From: Aspidapion aeneum
Taxonomy: Eukaryota; Arthropoda; Insecta; Coleoptera; Brentidae
NCBI GenBank assembly: GCA_963576565.1
Contig: OY755042.1
Span: forward strand, 6,190,112-6,254,111
DNA length: 64,000 nucleotides
Direction: 5' to 3'
The notes beneath the pieces are model-generated. The model had not been told where the DNA came from. It did not search any database and saw nothing but the letters and a program-made list of their open reading frames with translations. Of this stretch, positions 21,545 through 32,335 are shown piece by piece (positions within the stretch are counted from its first letter, which is position 1; each line of letters starts with the position of its first letter). The translations under genes and the position numbers were made by a program.

Positions 21545-21960
21545 TTTTTTTCCATGGTTTTATCGTAGTTCCTATCAGCCTTCCAAAGCTCAGCTCTCTA
21601 GCGTTTCTGAAAGTGTACAATGTTCCTTTTACATAACTTTACATGTATAGGGGAGGGAAATAAATTAAAATTGTCATGTTTTTAAGTTTTGTCCCATAGT
21701 TTTATCATAGTTCCTATCAGTCTGCCAAAGCTCAACTCTCTAGCATTTCTGGAAGTGGGTGATGCTACTTTTACATAACTTCAAATGTATAGGGGAGGGG
21801 AGTAAATTAAAATTTTGGGGTTTTTTGATTTTTTTCCAGGGGTTTGGTCATAATTTCTATCAGTCTGCCAAATTTCAGCTTTGTAGCATGTCTGGAAGTA
21901 CAGTAGAATATTGATGATCTATACATGAGTGAGTGAGTGAGTCAGTGAGTGAGTGGCAAT
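21545..21960. repeat. 142-bp tandem repeat (3 copies) followed by (GTGA)n
   Basis: TTTATCGTAGTTCCTATCAG, its variant at 21701 and a third at 21843 are spaced 142 bp apart, each with CCAAAGCTCA-like text and GTATAGGGGAGG. A (GTGA)n run with one GTCA lies at 21926-21955. Internal tandem repeats ending in such a microsatellite are common in non-autonomous elements. From 21961 to exon F nothing else is recognised. Confidence 0.8.
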
Positions 21961-22425
21961 TTCGACGTTTTTTGAAATTTCGTAACTACTTTACTACTTT
22001 ATGGAATTCCATGAAACTTGGAGGGGTTGTTAACTCCATGGAGATCTACGACTGTGCTAAGTTTGACATTCGTCGCTCATTCCGAAGTAGAGTTTTAGGT
22101 AGGTCAAATATCGGCTGAAATGTTTCAAGAAAAGATGGTTACGGCGCGCGAACTTGGCGAGGCACTGCCGTGCCCTCAGATTTCTATTTACATGGAGAAA
22201 ACTTAATGTCGAAAAATTTAAGACAAGCGCTTAAGATCCCTATAATCGAGCGCCACCTTAAGTGACAAAAGCTTGCGATATACATTTCGCCTAGTATCAG
22301 AAAACTTTTGGAAGACCTTTTTTTCCGGTAATGTGTTTTAATTAGTCGAAATTAGGAGGGTAGCAAATATTTTTCATTATTTGCAATCCTGCCCAAGCAG
22401 CAAATATATCTAGAATATTTTATAG

Positions 22426-22696
22426 GTTTCTTCATTCGGCCACATTTATATCAGGCGGCCTGATGTTGATATTTGGTGGAAATACACACAACGACTCCTC
22501 GCAAAGCTATGGCGCAAAGTGCTACAGTGCTGACATGTTAGCTTATGATGTTTTGTGTGACAGCTGGAATGTTTTATCAGTAAAACAAGAGATACATGCA
22601 GATATGGCCAGGTTTGGTCATTCGGCGATCACCTTTGAAGGAAGTTTATATATTTATGGTGGTTTCGATGGACAAATGCTTTCTGATTTGTTAAAG
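22426..22696 (+). CDS. Atrn: Attractin exon F: Kelch blades 5-6
   Basis: The acceptor is TTTTATAG and the donor AAG|GTAAGG. Phase is 2 in, 0 out. The reading runs FLHSATFISGGLMLIFGGNT, then HNDSSQSYGAKCYSADMLAY and VLCDSWNVL, then RFGHSAITFEGSLYIYGGFD and LSDLLK. It holds two Kelch signatures (IFGGNT and IYGGFD). The FGGNTHND and GAKC segments are the most diagnostic attractin motifs in the window. NDSS is a possible glycosylation site. The two cysteines (AKC and LCD) are in the same places as in vertebrate attractin. This exon closes the propeller, and the next exon opens the PSI region. Confidence 0.95.
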
Positions 22697-23204
22697 GTAA
22701 GGATGTACGAGGATCGATCTCTAAACTTTAACCCTAATAATATGGTTTCATAAAATTGATCATCTGATTGATGGTCAACCTAAACAAAGACAATGTGCTT
22801 ATTGTGACAAATGCACCAAATTTCATTGTGTAACATTCAATGTGGGGCTCCATCTGTCTTCATGTTTTAGAAATTACCATGTTTCACCACAGTGACTTAC
22901 TGTCTTTTGTTTATTTTTACTTTTATTTGTTATTTGATTTATGTAGTTTAATTTGAGTAGATCTGAAAAATAAAATATAATAATAATAATAATAAAATAA
23001 TAATAATAATTTATGCCTGTCAAAAGATCCGATAAATATCGTGTAAATTAAAAAAATATATATAAAAAAAAATCAAAAAAATAATAATAATAATAAAGCT
23101 TTTCATAAAGACCCATTAAATATTTCTGAATCTGAGTCTATTCAACAGCTTAGTTGTGGACCTTTATAAACACCTAAAAGTATTTAAAAACCAGAATTAG
23201 AATG
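22697..23204. other. Start of intron F with (AAT)n runs
   Basis: No exon. ATAATAATAATAATAA-type runs lie at about 22978-23015 and 23080-23096. Confidence 0.6.
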
Positions 23205-23915
23205 TACAGCGTGTCCCATTTTCGATGGGATTAAATGGGAAACTCGGTTATTATTAAAGATATTGATTTTCTGATTGCACCTTACCGTGCTCTTTTTTCG
23301 AGCGCTTAAAAATGGTGTAATCAGATTTTTGCTATACCCCGTAGTTTTGCTAATACAGGGAGTTTTTGAAAAAATTGCATTTTCAATAATCCCTTGTATC
23401 TCGTTTATTTTACAAGATATTTTTATTCTGTAAAAATCTTTCTATAACAACTTTTTTAGAAGAATATAATGACGAAGTCCATTTTTTAAAATATTGTTTA
23501 ATTTTTGAGATATGGTATTTATCATAAAAAAATTAAATACGGACCGGATTTTGTTTATTATTATTATGATTGGTTTCATGCTATTATTATCAGAAAATAA
23601 TAAAAAATTGATTTTTTTTTGTTTTAAGGAAAAAAAAATATTTTATATTTAAAAAAATATTTTTAGTCCAAACCTGGAAATTTCTAACATAAATACAAAT
23701 TAAAAATTGCTAGTTGAACGATTTTTAGTTTAAGTGTTTTGAAACTTAGCAAATCAAAATGGTTTTATTTTAATTTAAAGATTTATTTAAAACAAAGTCT
23801 ACGATAAAAACAAAAAAAATAATGAATTTAAAAAAAATAATAACTAATTTTATGTAATGATATAAATGTTTAAACTGATTGCGATTATGTGTAAGACATT
23901 TTTGAGTAATTTTTC

Positions 23916-24026
23916 TTAACGCATAAAAATATATATGCCGTTTAGATATTGGAATTTTGTTGCTTGAGTAAAGCAGTCAAACATATCACATTTTTCAATA
24001 TCTGGATATGGTCGATTTCTAGCCAT
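23916..24026 (-). pseudogene. Relic ORF of long-TIR element, copy 2
   Basis: Thirty-six codons: MARNRPYPDIEKCDMFDCFT, then QATKFQYLNG and a stop. This copy keeps the likely ATG. Its match to 16724-16897 in protein, with scattered codon changes, suggests it was once a coding start in the parent element. Confidence 0.5.
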
Positions 24027-24191
24027 TTTAGAATAATTTTGAGTGACTTATAAACAAAAATGACAAGTAAAATGACAATGTTAATTCCACGCTTTTGTTT
24101 TTCCATGTTGAAGTAAATTTCATGAGTTGCTGTGCTCAAATAATTACTATGATATTTTTGTAACTTTTTAACATTTTTTACTTTATTTCTA

Positions 24192-26932
24192 TATATATAT
24201 ATATATATTTATCGGTTTCACAACGTTCTACGTCTTCCGATACCCAATCTCCACTCGTTTCTGTTTGCCCATAATTCATCATCTAGGCCTCTTATTCTTA
24301 TTTCACTATCTATTCCTTCTCTCCAGCTTCTCCTTGGTCTTCCTCGTTTTCTTCGGCCAGTTGGTTTCCATTGTAATATTTGTTTAGGTAGTCTTCCATC
24401 ATCCATTCTTTGTACATGTCCGTACCACACCAGTTGTTTTGTTCTTATATCATCCACTAGAGTACGTTCACCCACTGTCATAATTTCTCTTATTCTTTGA
24501 TTGGTAACTCTTTCTCTTTTTGATTTCCCTGCTGCTCTTCTCCAATAGTCCATCTCCGTAGCGGAAAGCATTTTTTCTGTTCTATCTTTGATTGGCCATA
24601 CTTGGCCAAATTATTCCATTTATTAAAGTTATTGCTTTTCTTCCTTGTACGTTTCTATCTTTTATAGCTTTGTCTAGTGTTCCGTCAGCTGTAATTTTTA
24701 GACCCAAGTATTTATACTCATCACAGGACTGAATTCGCTGCCCAGTATTTAAGATTAGATCCTGTTTCGTTCCACCAATACACATATACTCTGTCTTATT
24801 GATATTAACCTCTAGTCCCCACTTATTGTACTCGTCTATTAGTTTTCGTGTCATATATTCGAGGTCGTCATAATCCTGAGCCACCACTATCTGATCATCG
24901 GCGAAACATAAAGTATACAAGGTGGTTTCATTCAACGGAATTCCCATGTTTTGGCATTTTCTCTTCCAGACTTTAAGGACCTGTTCCAAATATATCTTGA
25001 AGAGCGTAGGCGAGATACAGCAACCTTGTTTAAGACCTTTATTTACTTGAAAGCCTTTGGTTAGTTTTGCTTTTTTTTTAACTTTTGCCTTACTATTGCG
25101 GTATAACTCTTTGATGGCCTTAATTAGTTGTACGCTTATGTTTGTCTTTTCCAACGCTTTCCAAAGTAGATTTAGTGGTATACTATCATATGCCTTCTGC
25201 AAATCTACGTAAAGCATATGGAGCTCTTGTCCGTATGCCATTTTCTTTTCAATAACTTGGGTTATACAAAAGAGATGATCTGAAGTCGATCTACCCGCCC
25301 TGAAACCAGCTTGTTCTTCTGCCTCCATATCTTTATATTCGCTCTCCACTTTATTTCTTATTATTTTGCCATATATTCTGCTTAGCGTACTAGTTACAGA
25401 TATACCGCTATAATTGTCACATATATCTTTCCTTCCTTTTTTGTGTATTGTGGATATATATGACGTTTTCCACTCAGTTGGTACTACAGCTCCATTTAAA
25501 TATCTTTGGAAAAGATTCCGTAATCTACAAAACAATTCTTCAGTGCCATATTTAATAAGTTCAGCTGGGATATTTCCGGGTCCGGCAGATTTACCGCTTT
25601 TTAAGGTTTTGCACACGTTTTTGACCTCAGATATTGTGAGGGGTACTGGAGATCCCATCGTTCTAATGATATTGTCTCTTTCGTCTTCCTTGAATTCTGC
25701 TCTATCTTCAGTTAAAAGTTTTTTAAAATGCTCATCCCATTCTTTGTCTGGTATTGGTGAAATAATATCTCTGCATGTTTCTTTTTTGATCGATCTTATA
25801 GTTTTCCAGCTTTCGGTACTTCTCCTACCTCCTAAGTAAGAATCTATTTTCTAGCACTTTTGCATCCATGATTGATTCTTCTTATCACTGATCATTCTTC
25901 TCACCTTTGATTGCGCGATTTTGTATTCTTCTCTGCTTCTATCTGTCTTTTGGGATAAGTACGTGTGATATAATTTCCTTTTTTCCTCTATTTCACTTTC
26001 AATCTCAGCATCCCACCAGTATGGTTTTGTTCTTTTAGGAGTTTCTTCCACTAATCCTAGTGCTTCTTTTGCAGCTTGATGGATGCTTAATGTGATACAT
26101 TCGTATTCCTCATCTGGGGTTTCACCTGAACTTGAATTAAGTTTTTCGTTCAGTCTCTTTTTGTATAAGTTTTTTACGCTGTCATGTTCTAGGCTTAGTA
26201 GATTATATTGACAGTGATCAATTTCCTCATTCACTGTATCATCAAGATTTTGTTGATGGAGGCTTCGGCCTTGATAAGGAAAGAGAATTTTGGTCTCCAG
26301 AAAATAGTGATCACTTCCGCATGTTGATCCACGCTTTGTTCTGACATCTTGAATTTTTAGTTTTGTCTTTTGTTTAGTGATAAGATAATCAATGACGGAT
26401 TTCAGGTTTTGTGAGGGTTTGGTCCAGGTATATTTGTGTATTTTCTTATGTTAGAAAAAACCGTTTTGGATTTTTAGGTCTAATTGCTCACATACTGTGA
26501 TAAGCCGGTTTCCATTGTCATTAACAACATCTTCTCCATATTGGCCAACTGTCAGATCATTTACTCTGTTACCTGTTCTACTATTTAAATCTCCCAATAT
26601 TACAATTTCTCTAGATGTACTTACTGCTGATATTTCATTGTGGATTTCTTCAAAAAAATTGTCTTTCACGGCTACATTTGCATCGTCATTATACGCATAG
26701 ATTCCAAAAATCGTAAGTCTCATTCCTTTTATTGTTATATTCATTCTTATTAGCCGTTCATTTACTGCTTCCCAGTTGGTGATATATTTTCTAAATCTTT
26801 TGTTGACCAAAATAGATACTCCTTGTTGCGCATGTTTTTCTTTTGCCACTCCGCTATAGAAATGGTCATACTGTCCTAGGTTTTCAGATCCTTTTCCTTT
26901 CTTCTTCGTTTCTGTTAGTACAGCAAGGTCAA
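24192..26932 (-). mobile_element. RTE-like non-LTR retrotransposon, copy 2, with 12-bp TSD
   Basis: ACTTTATTTCTA flanks it exactly at 24180-24191 and 26933-26944, and copy 1 of the host TIR element has the unbroken site. It is 2.74 kb long, starts inside the endonuclease and ends in a (TA)n tail (+ strand TATATATATATATATA after 24191). It is the longest and best RTE here, antisense to attractin. Confidence 0.94.
24218..26932 (-). pseudogene. RTE endonuclease-reverse transcriptase, nearly complete, few breaks
   Basis: The endonuclease begins DLAVLTETKKKGKG with catalytic Glu (about 26930-26890), then GVSILVNKRFRKYI and VILGDLNSRTGNRVND. After a frame change near 26455 it continues with KYTWTKPSQNLKSVIDYLIT and CGSDHYF (catalytic Asp-His). 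A linker (25851-26234) follows. RT (24582-25658) has LKSGKSAGPGNIPAELIKYG, YVDLQKAYDSIP, GLKQGCCISPTLFKIYLEQV and LCFADDQIVVA. The C-terminal block (24218-24571) has VWYGHVQRMDDGRLPKQIL and GRRKRGRPRRSW. All RT and endonuclease catalytic residues I can see are kept; frame breaks near 26455, 25850 and 24580 disable it. Confidence 0.93.
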
Positions 26933-27509
26933 ACTTTATTTCTAAATCTTTTAATTAACGTTTCAAAACAGATAAACTAAAAATCGTTCAACTAGTGTGT
27001 CTTGTAATTTTAAATTTATATTTACGTTGGAAATTTCCAGGTTCGGACTAATTTTTTTTTTAATATTAACTATTTTTTTAAACTTTAAATTAAAAAAAAT
27101 ATTAAAGTTTTATCATTTTAATATAATAATAGCATGAAATCAATCAAAATATTAATTAAAAAAATCCAGGTCCGTATTTAATTGTTTTATGATAAATACC
27201 ATATCTCGAAACCTAAATAATATTTAAGAAAGTTGACAACGTCATTATTTTGCCCTATAAAAGTTGCCATGTAAAGGTTTTTACAGAATAAAAATATTTC
27301 GCAAAATAAGCGAGATACAAGGAATTATTAAAAATGCAATTTTTCCAAAAACTCCCTGTATTAGCGAAACCACGGGGTATAGCAAAAATCTGATTACACC
27401 CTTTTTAAGGGCTCAGAAAAAGTGCACGGTAAGGTGCAATCAGAAAATCGATATCTTTAATAATAACCGAGTTCCCCATTTAATCCCATCGAAAATGGGA
27501 CAAGCTGTA

Positions 27510-27808
27510 CTAACATTTGCCAAACACAATGCCAAAGTAGAAGAAATTATAGAAAATCTCAATTCATTGTCAAAGGAATTTACAAAAAAGGACTTTGTCA
27601 TAAATTCCGGAGGTTTACAAAACGCACTTCAGGGTAGATACATATGTGCGAGTGTTTTCGAACTTTTGTTGTAGGTGGAACTACGCACAATGGATTTTTG
27701 TCAATACCCCTCTGGAACAATACAAGGGTGCTAAATAACTTTATAGATAATATTAACATTTCATTGTTTGAAAACAATGAAGGAGAAGATCCTAACCACT
27801 TTTCGTAA
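27510..27808 (+). pseudogene. SGNH/GDSL-esterase-like fragment, probably from a non-LTR ORF1
   Basis: Directly after the TIR element it reads LTFAKHNAKVEEIIENLNSL, then SKEFTKKDFVINSGGLQNAL. After a frameshift near 27670 it continues VGGTTHNGFLSIPLWNNTRV, then LNNFIDNINISLFENNEGED, and stops at 27808. The order helix, DFVI-x-x-GG-x-N, then SIPLW-N-x-x-x-LN resembles SGNH hydrolase folds. Such domains occur in ORF1 of some CR1-group elements (known family fact). No other part of that element adjoins. Confidence 0.5.
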
Positions 27809-27839
27809 ATATTAAATTGAAATCTACAAAAAAGTTACC

Positions 27840-28600
27840 CAGGCAGTATTGGGTTAAAGCAGTCTACAAACTCTTTTGTGTGCTCCACTTTATTATTTTT
27901 CTTTAAGCAATCAGTCATTGGTTTCGTAATTTTTGCGAAATTTTAATACATTTTCGATAATAACCTAATAAACATAGGAATGATTTTATTTGTTTTTGAT
28001 ATTGGAAATGTTGCTATTGCTTCTAGTTTGTTTTTATTTGGTTTAATTCCTTCTGTAGTTACAATGTGACTTGACATTCTTTTTGCAAGAATTCTGATTT
28101 GTCCAATTGAATTTTGAGGGTTGCTTTGAAAAACTAATTTTAATTTATTTATGTGTTCGGTTAAGCTCGTACTGAAGCAAATACAATCATCAATTTAAAT
28201 CATGAATATGGCTCGTTGGAAAGTTCATTTTTGAGTCCAAATGGCATTCTCAAATATTCGTAGTGGCCATTTTCTACATTAAAGGCTGTCTTTTGAATAG
28301 ATTCTAAATGCATTTCTATTTGATGGAATCCACTAGCGAGGTCTAAAGTTGAGAAGTATTGGGCTCTAACTAATTTATCGAGTAAATCTAAAATATTAGG
28401 AATTAGATATTGATCTGTAATTGTTTTTTTCATTGTTTTTGCGGTAGGCCCCGACAATTTTGCATTTTTGCATCAATTTTCTTTAGAACGATCTAAATTG
28501 GAGATGATTAAGGACTGCATGTTGATCTAATAATATTTTTGTCAAGCATTTCTTGAATTTGTCATCTTGTGTATGTATGGGTAGCGGTATGATTTTTGTG
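27840..28600 (-). pseudogene. gypsy reverse transcriptase, several breaks
   Basis: Upstream part DDKFKKCLTKILLDQHAVLN, then the open piece 28200-28457 with [40 protein letters not shown] and [12 protein letters not shown] (palm motif with catalytic Asp). After a gap come IDDCICFSTSLTEHINKLKL (Y-x-DD box, Tyr lost) and HIVTTEGIKPNKNKLEAIAT up to KPMTDCLKKNNKVEHTKEF. The order matches Ty3/gypsy RT and the beginning of RNase H. It is clearly non-functional. Confidence 0.85.
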
Positions 28601-28779
28601 CACTGGCATGTTTTGTTTCTGGTTCGTGTTTTACAGCAGAAGTAAATGACAGTAGTTCTGTTTTTCTCGTTCTTTATAAAAGATGTCCAAAAATTTACAG
28701 CATAATTTACTTATTTCTCTTTTTTCTTTCGTATTGTATCTAAGTGATCTATCTATGTATTTATTTTTTTATTAATTGG

Positions 28780-29165
28780 TTCCATATTCGTATTGATTGA
28801 TCTGATTGATAAACATTTTAAAATAATTTTCTTCGAAGGGTTGTAGTCTTAGGGGTTGTTCAAAGGTAAGGGATAAATTTCGTTCAGTGGGATTCTAAAT
28901 CGTAACAAACGCACATCCTTCCTTAGCATTTGTTATTATTGGCGGTATTAAAATATTACGAATTTTATTCCGATACGTTAATATTTCGCCCTCGTCTATA
29001 GAAACGGGTATTATTTTTAAAACGTTTTCTTTGGGTTCTAATGCAATTCGTGAGCTTGTGTTAAAAATTTGTCAATAGTGAATGGTATTTTTACATTAGG
29101 TATACCTATTACACCGTCAAAAAAGTCGTAGAAGTCGAATAAAAAGGAACTTAATATATGTGCTG
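28780..29165 (-). pseudogene. gypsy protease and linker to RT
   Basis: It reads HILSSFLFDFYDFFDGVIGI and PNVK. The FDG-x-IG-I/V block is the second conserved part of retropepsin-type proteases in this gypsy group. It continues, with a frame change, as ALEPKENVLKIIPVSIDEGE and NILIPPIITNAKEGCAFVTI. The Asp-Ser/Thr-Gly active site is not visible. Confidence 0.7.
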
Positions 29166-29659
29166 CGATTATGGTTGTAATCACGGCTATCCTAATGGTA
29201 ATAATCATGGCTATCGTAATGGTAATAACCATGGCCATTGTATTGGTTATAATATATAGTCTATATTGCATATAAGTGGCAGCGCGTCACAGCTATGGCG
29301 AATCTAATCATGCTGTATTTTTTAGAAATATTTCCTTGTAAAAATTAGTGTGCAGCTTAATACATTGGTGAGTTGCTTTATACAGACTATAACCCAGGTT
29401 ACTTTTAATATATACATAAAACAATGTTTTTTTCTTTACATAATTTTTCTTTAATAAAAAACTATTTACCCAGTATATTAAAGACACAAAACACCAAAAA
29501 GCGCTTTTCGTGTATACAAACAGATCGGTGTCAAGTTATTTGACACAAAACAATCACAACAAATATCGATCAGAAAAACAAGCTTCCCTTAATTCAAAAT
29601 AGTTCCGTAAGTCACTTCTATTGCCTACCAATTAGTTTACTATGAATGTGACCAAAAAT

Positions 29660-29870
29660 CAATTAATTGATTATATCATTTTGAGCAAGCGCATAGTTCT
29701 GTACTAACCTATCGCCTTTGTTTAAGGATACATTTAGTGTTTCACAACTACCATCATCAGGCCTTAAACTACTTAATCTGGCCTTTAATAAATTCCAATC
29801 TATGCGTTGTTGTGGAGGCTGAACATTACCTTCCTAATTTGCCGTTCTTGACAGTCTGATTCATTCAATA
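29660..29870 (-). pseudogene. gypsy gag-like fragment
   Basis: It reads NESDCQERQIR, then after a shift QPPQQRIDWNLLKARLSSLR, PDDGSCETLNVSLNKGDRL and NYALAQND, up to a stop. The position between primer site and protease suits gag C-terminus or capsid. No zinc knuckle is seen, as in the 17.6/297 group. The assignment rests mainly on position. Confidence 0.5.
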
Positions 29871-30465
29871 TTCAAAAATTTTCGGTTGTTTTTTGTCGGT
29901 TTCTGATATAAACTAATTCAAAAATAAACTACTTTTAAAGAATCAGAATCGGGTCGCTCTCTAAGCTCAACATTTTTAAAATAAAGTTTTTTAATTGTTT
30001 GTTAAAACTCGTTTTTCGCTTCCTAGCCTGCGCAGCAATGGCTAGAGAAGGTATTGTTTTATACAAAACTTTTTTTTAGATAACGCGGAAAGTTTGTTAT
30101 TTGGGATTTTGGTCGAAATTCTTTAATGCTAATGACAGTTGTTTGACAATCAACATTTTCTAAAAATGCTAGACTTTTTAACGAAGCGTCGCATCAATAT
30201 GCGGTTTTCGGAATATAGTAAAGTACATTTTTCTAAAAAAGTGTTATAACCAAAAACTTTGTAGGAGCTTTCGTTTCGGATTTATTTACAAAAAAATGTT
30301 TTCAAATTGGATATAGCATGGAGTTTACTTGGACTGTGCTAAAGGACTAGGAAGATAACAGATTCGGCATGGATCCATTTATTTCTTTTCAAAATTTTAA
30401 AATTAGTTTTTCAATTTTGTCGAATTTTATTTTGTTTTTCCTACTCTAAAGCTACACGTATTTGT

Positions 30466-30600
30466 TCACACTTGATCTTTCCCTAAATCTATTCATCCCA
30501 ATTGATCTTGCCGAAGTCTAGTGATCCCAATTAATTTTGCCCAAATCTAGTGATCCCAATTGATTTTGCCTAAATGAATTGCAATTAATCACGCCCTAAA
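30466..30600. repeat. Minisatellite of about 31 bp, four copies
   Basis: Variants of ATCTAGTGATCCCAATTGAT followed by CTTGCC or TTTGCC recur about every 31 bp. The units differ at several positions. Confidence 0.75.
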
Positions 30601-30841
30601 ATTATCTCTACCTAGGCGAAGGGGAAAATTTGACACTTAAGACTTTCTTTTTGACGTTCTGGTCTTATTGCGTGGTGGTTTTCTCGGTCGCTGTGGCTGA
30701 AGTTAAACCTTTCCGGATTCACCAACACAGAACTGCAATTTGTTACTTAAGTTATTTTTGTTATTTTTGCGTTTGGTTCGGTTAAACTCACGCACCAAAA
30801 GTTTTTTAACCGATACTAAACGCATCCTCACGACTGCGCCA

Positions 30842-32162
30842 GTTATGTATTGACTTGGGAATTAATTGTTTTTTTTTTAAATATTTTTAAAAAAATTCTT
30901 AAGTCTATAGGAGCTATGCTGGAAATTGTTTTATTTTGTTAAAACAATTATTATAATAATAGGAAAAGTGCAAAGCTAGAAAATTATGTAGGTGCATTAG
31001 GTTGCTGATTTTACATTTTACAACATTATTTTTTCCTATAAAAAGTGCTCAAAAATGTTTTTTTTTTTGTAAATATGCAAAATAAGCGAAATATGAAATA
31101 TTTTTTAAATTGCGATATTTGAAATTATCTCATGATCCTGCGAAAAAAGCTTTACTGTCCCTATGAACAGTAAAGCTTTTACCAATATTGTATAGGATAG
31201 TCCGATTAGAAAGAGACAAATTCATTTTTCAGGGTTAAGATGAGTGTAAAAGCACAAGTCCTCTCCTGAACCCCCGTTATATTTATGCTAAGCTCCGCCC
31301 GCCTCTAACGCATCGAGTCACGTGCTTTCATTATCCCAGAGATTTTTGTTGTGAAATGTTACCCATCACAATACAATTTCTCCTCTAGTGTTCCCTCTCT
31401 TTTTTCGAGTTTTACTACGGAGGTCGGGTTCGCCTAAGGTCGGTGTAAACCCTTATGTAACTATTCTTAGTGAAACCTCTGCTAATATAGTTTTTTTTTC
31501 TAAGCAGGCTTCCCTATGGACAGGAAAGATTTTACCTATATTGTATATTTCTTAATTATTAGATATTTAACCTATGTAAAAACATTTACAAGGATACTTT
31601 TTTTAAAAATATAAAAATTAGGTCAAAATGTTGACAAAACATTTTGTTTTTAACATCCCTTATTAAAAAAACAGACAATTATTTTTAAGTCAAAAATAGA
31701 TAACTTTTAAAATATTATTTTAGCATCGCCAATTTAGAGGAATTTTTTGTGCTTTTGCTTTTTTATTTGCTTTCTTTAATGTATTTTGTTTTTTACTATA
31801 ACCTTTTTGTTGTGTATTTGTTATTTACTTTGTATTTTAATAATTTAATTTTAACATTTTGATTTTGTTATTTTACTTTTAATTTATCATTAATTTACGG
31901 TATGTATGGAGGGCCAGTCGAGTAGACAGAACGTTTGTTTCATCTCTCAATTCACTTGGCATAAGCAGTTCATGGCTTATCTTTGCTGTTTGATTTAGTT
32001 TATTTTTTAATATTTCTGTTTTGCCTATTTTTACTTGAATTTTACGATATCTGGGTTTTGCGCTATCGGGATTTTGATCGGCTGCAAGATTTCAAGTATG
32101 AATTTACTTTAAAGTCCCTGTTTCCCTAATAATGGGTTCTATTACTTAAATGTTTATTTTAG
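30842..32162. other. Intron F end, likely including decayed gypsy LTR
   Basis: AT-rich and without an ORF. A hairpin AAAGCTTTACTGT-loop-ACAGTAAAGCTTT lies at about 31147-31181. The words CTTCCCTATGGACAG and TATTGTATA at about 31510-31545 echo 31155-31190. LTR borders could not be set. Confidence 0.4.
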
Positions 32163-32335
32163 TATACACCAGGCGACTGTCAAACATTTAATAGCTCCAG
32201 TATATGTTTAACTGCAGGTGCAGGGCTAAAATGTGTTTGGAACATTAGAACTTTACGCTGCCTGAGAGTAACCAGCTCTCCCAAAGAAATAATAAGAGAA
32301 GATAGCTCTTTCACTACTTGTTCGGAAAAAAATAG
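32163..32335 (+). CDS. Atrn: Attractin exon G: first PSI module
   Basis: The acceptor is TTTATTTTAG and the donor AATAG|GTAAGT. Phase is 0 in, 2 out. The reading YTPGDCQTFNSSSICLTAGA, then GLKCVWNIRTLRCLRV and TTCSEKNR, has the PSI hallmark C-x(n)-C-x(n)-G-L-K-C-V-W-N. The CVWN and following R-C are shared with attractin directly after the propeller. NSSS is a possible N-glycosylation site. The 9.5-kb intron before it holds the long-TIR element with its inserted RTE and the gypsy relic. Confidence 0.92.

Larger units (their letters stand above)
23205..27509. mobile_element. Long-TIR DNA element (CAGCGTGTCCC family), copy 2, split by an RTE
   Basis: TA-CAGCGTGTCCCATTTTCGAT starts at 23205 and the inverse ends at 27509 (CAAGCTGTA, with one change from CACGCTGTA). 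Arms and core match copy 1, with the core the other way round. The RTE at 24192-26932 sits in it; without insert and TSD copy it is 1,552 bp. The short relic ORF is on the minus strand at 23916-24026. Confidence 0.92.
27830..30841 (-). mobile_element. Ty3/gypsy LTR retrotransposon relic (17.6/297-like)
   Basis: On the minus strand, in the right order: a primer-binding site TGGCGCAGTCGTGAGG (30826-30841), a gag-like piece, protease, RT and the region after RT. TGGCGCAGTCG is the tRNA-Ser-type site known from 17.6/297-group elements. The coding parts are broken by stops and frameshifts. The 5' LTR should lie beyond 30842 but I could not find its borders. The 3' LTR is not seen, since other sequence follows at 27830. 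Confidence 0.82.

Noticed and set aside
30466..30600. CRISPR-like spacing
   Set aside because: Units are contiguous degenerate 31-bp minisatellite copies without unique spacers, in a eukaryotic intron.
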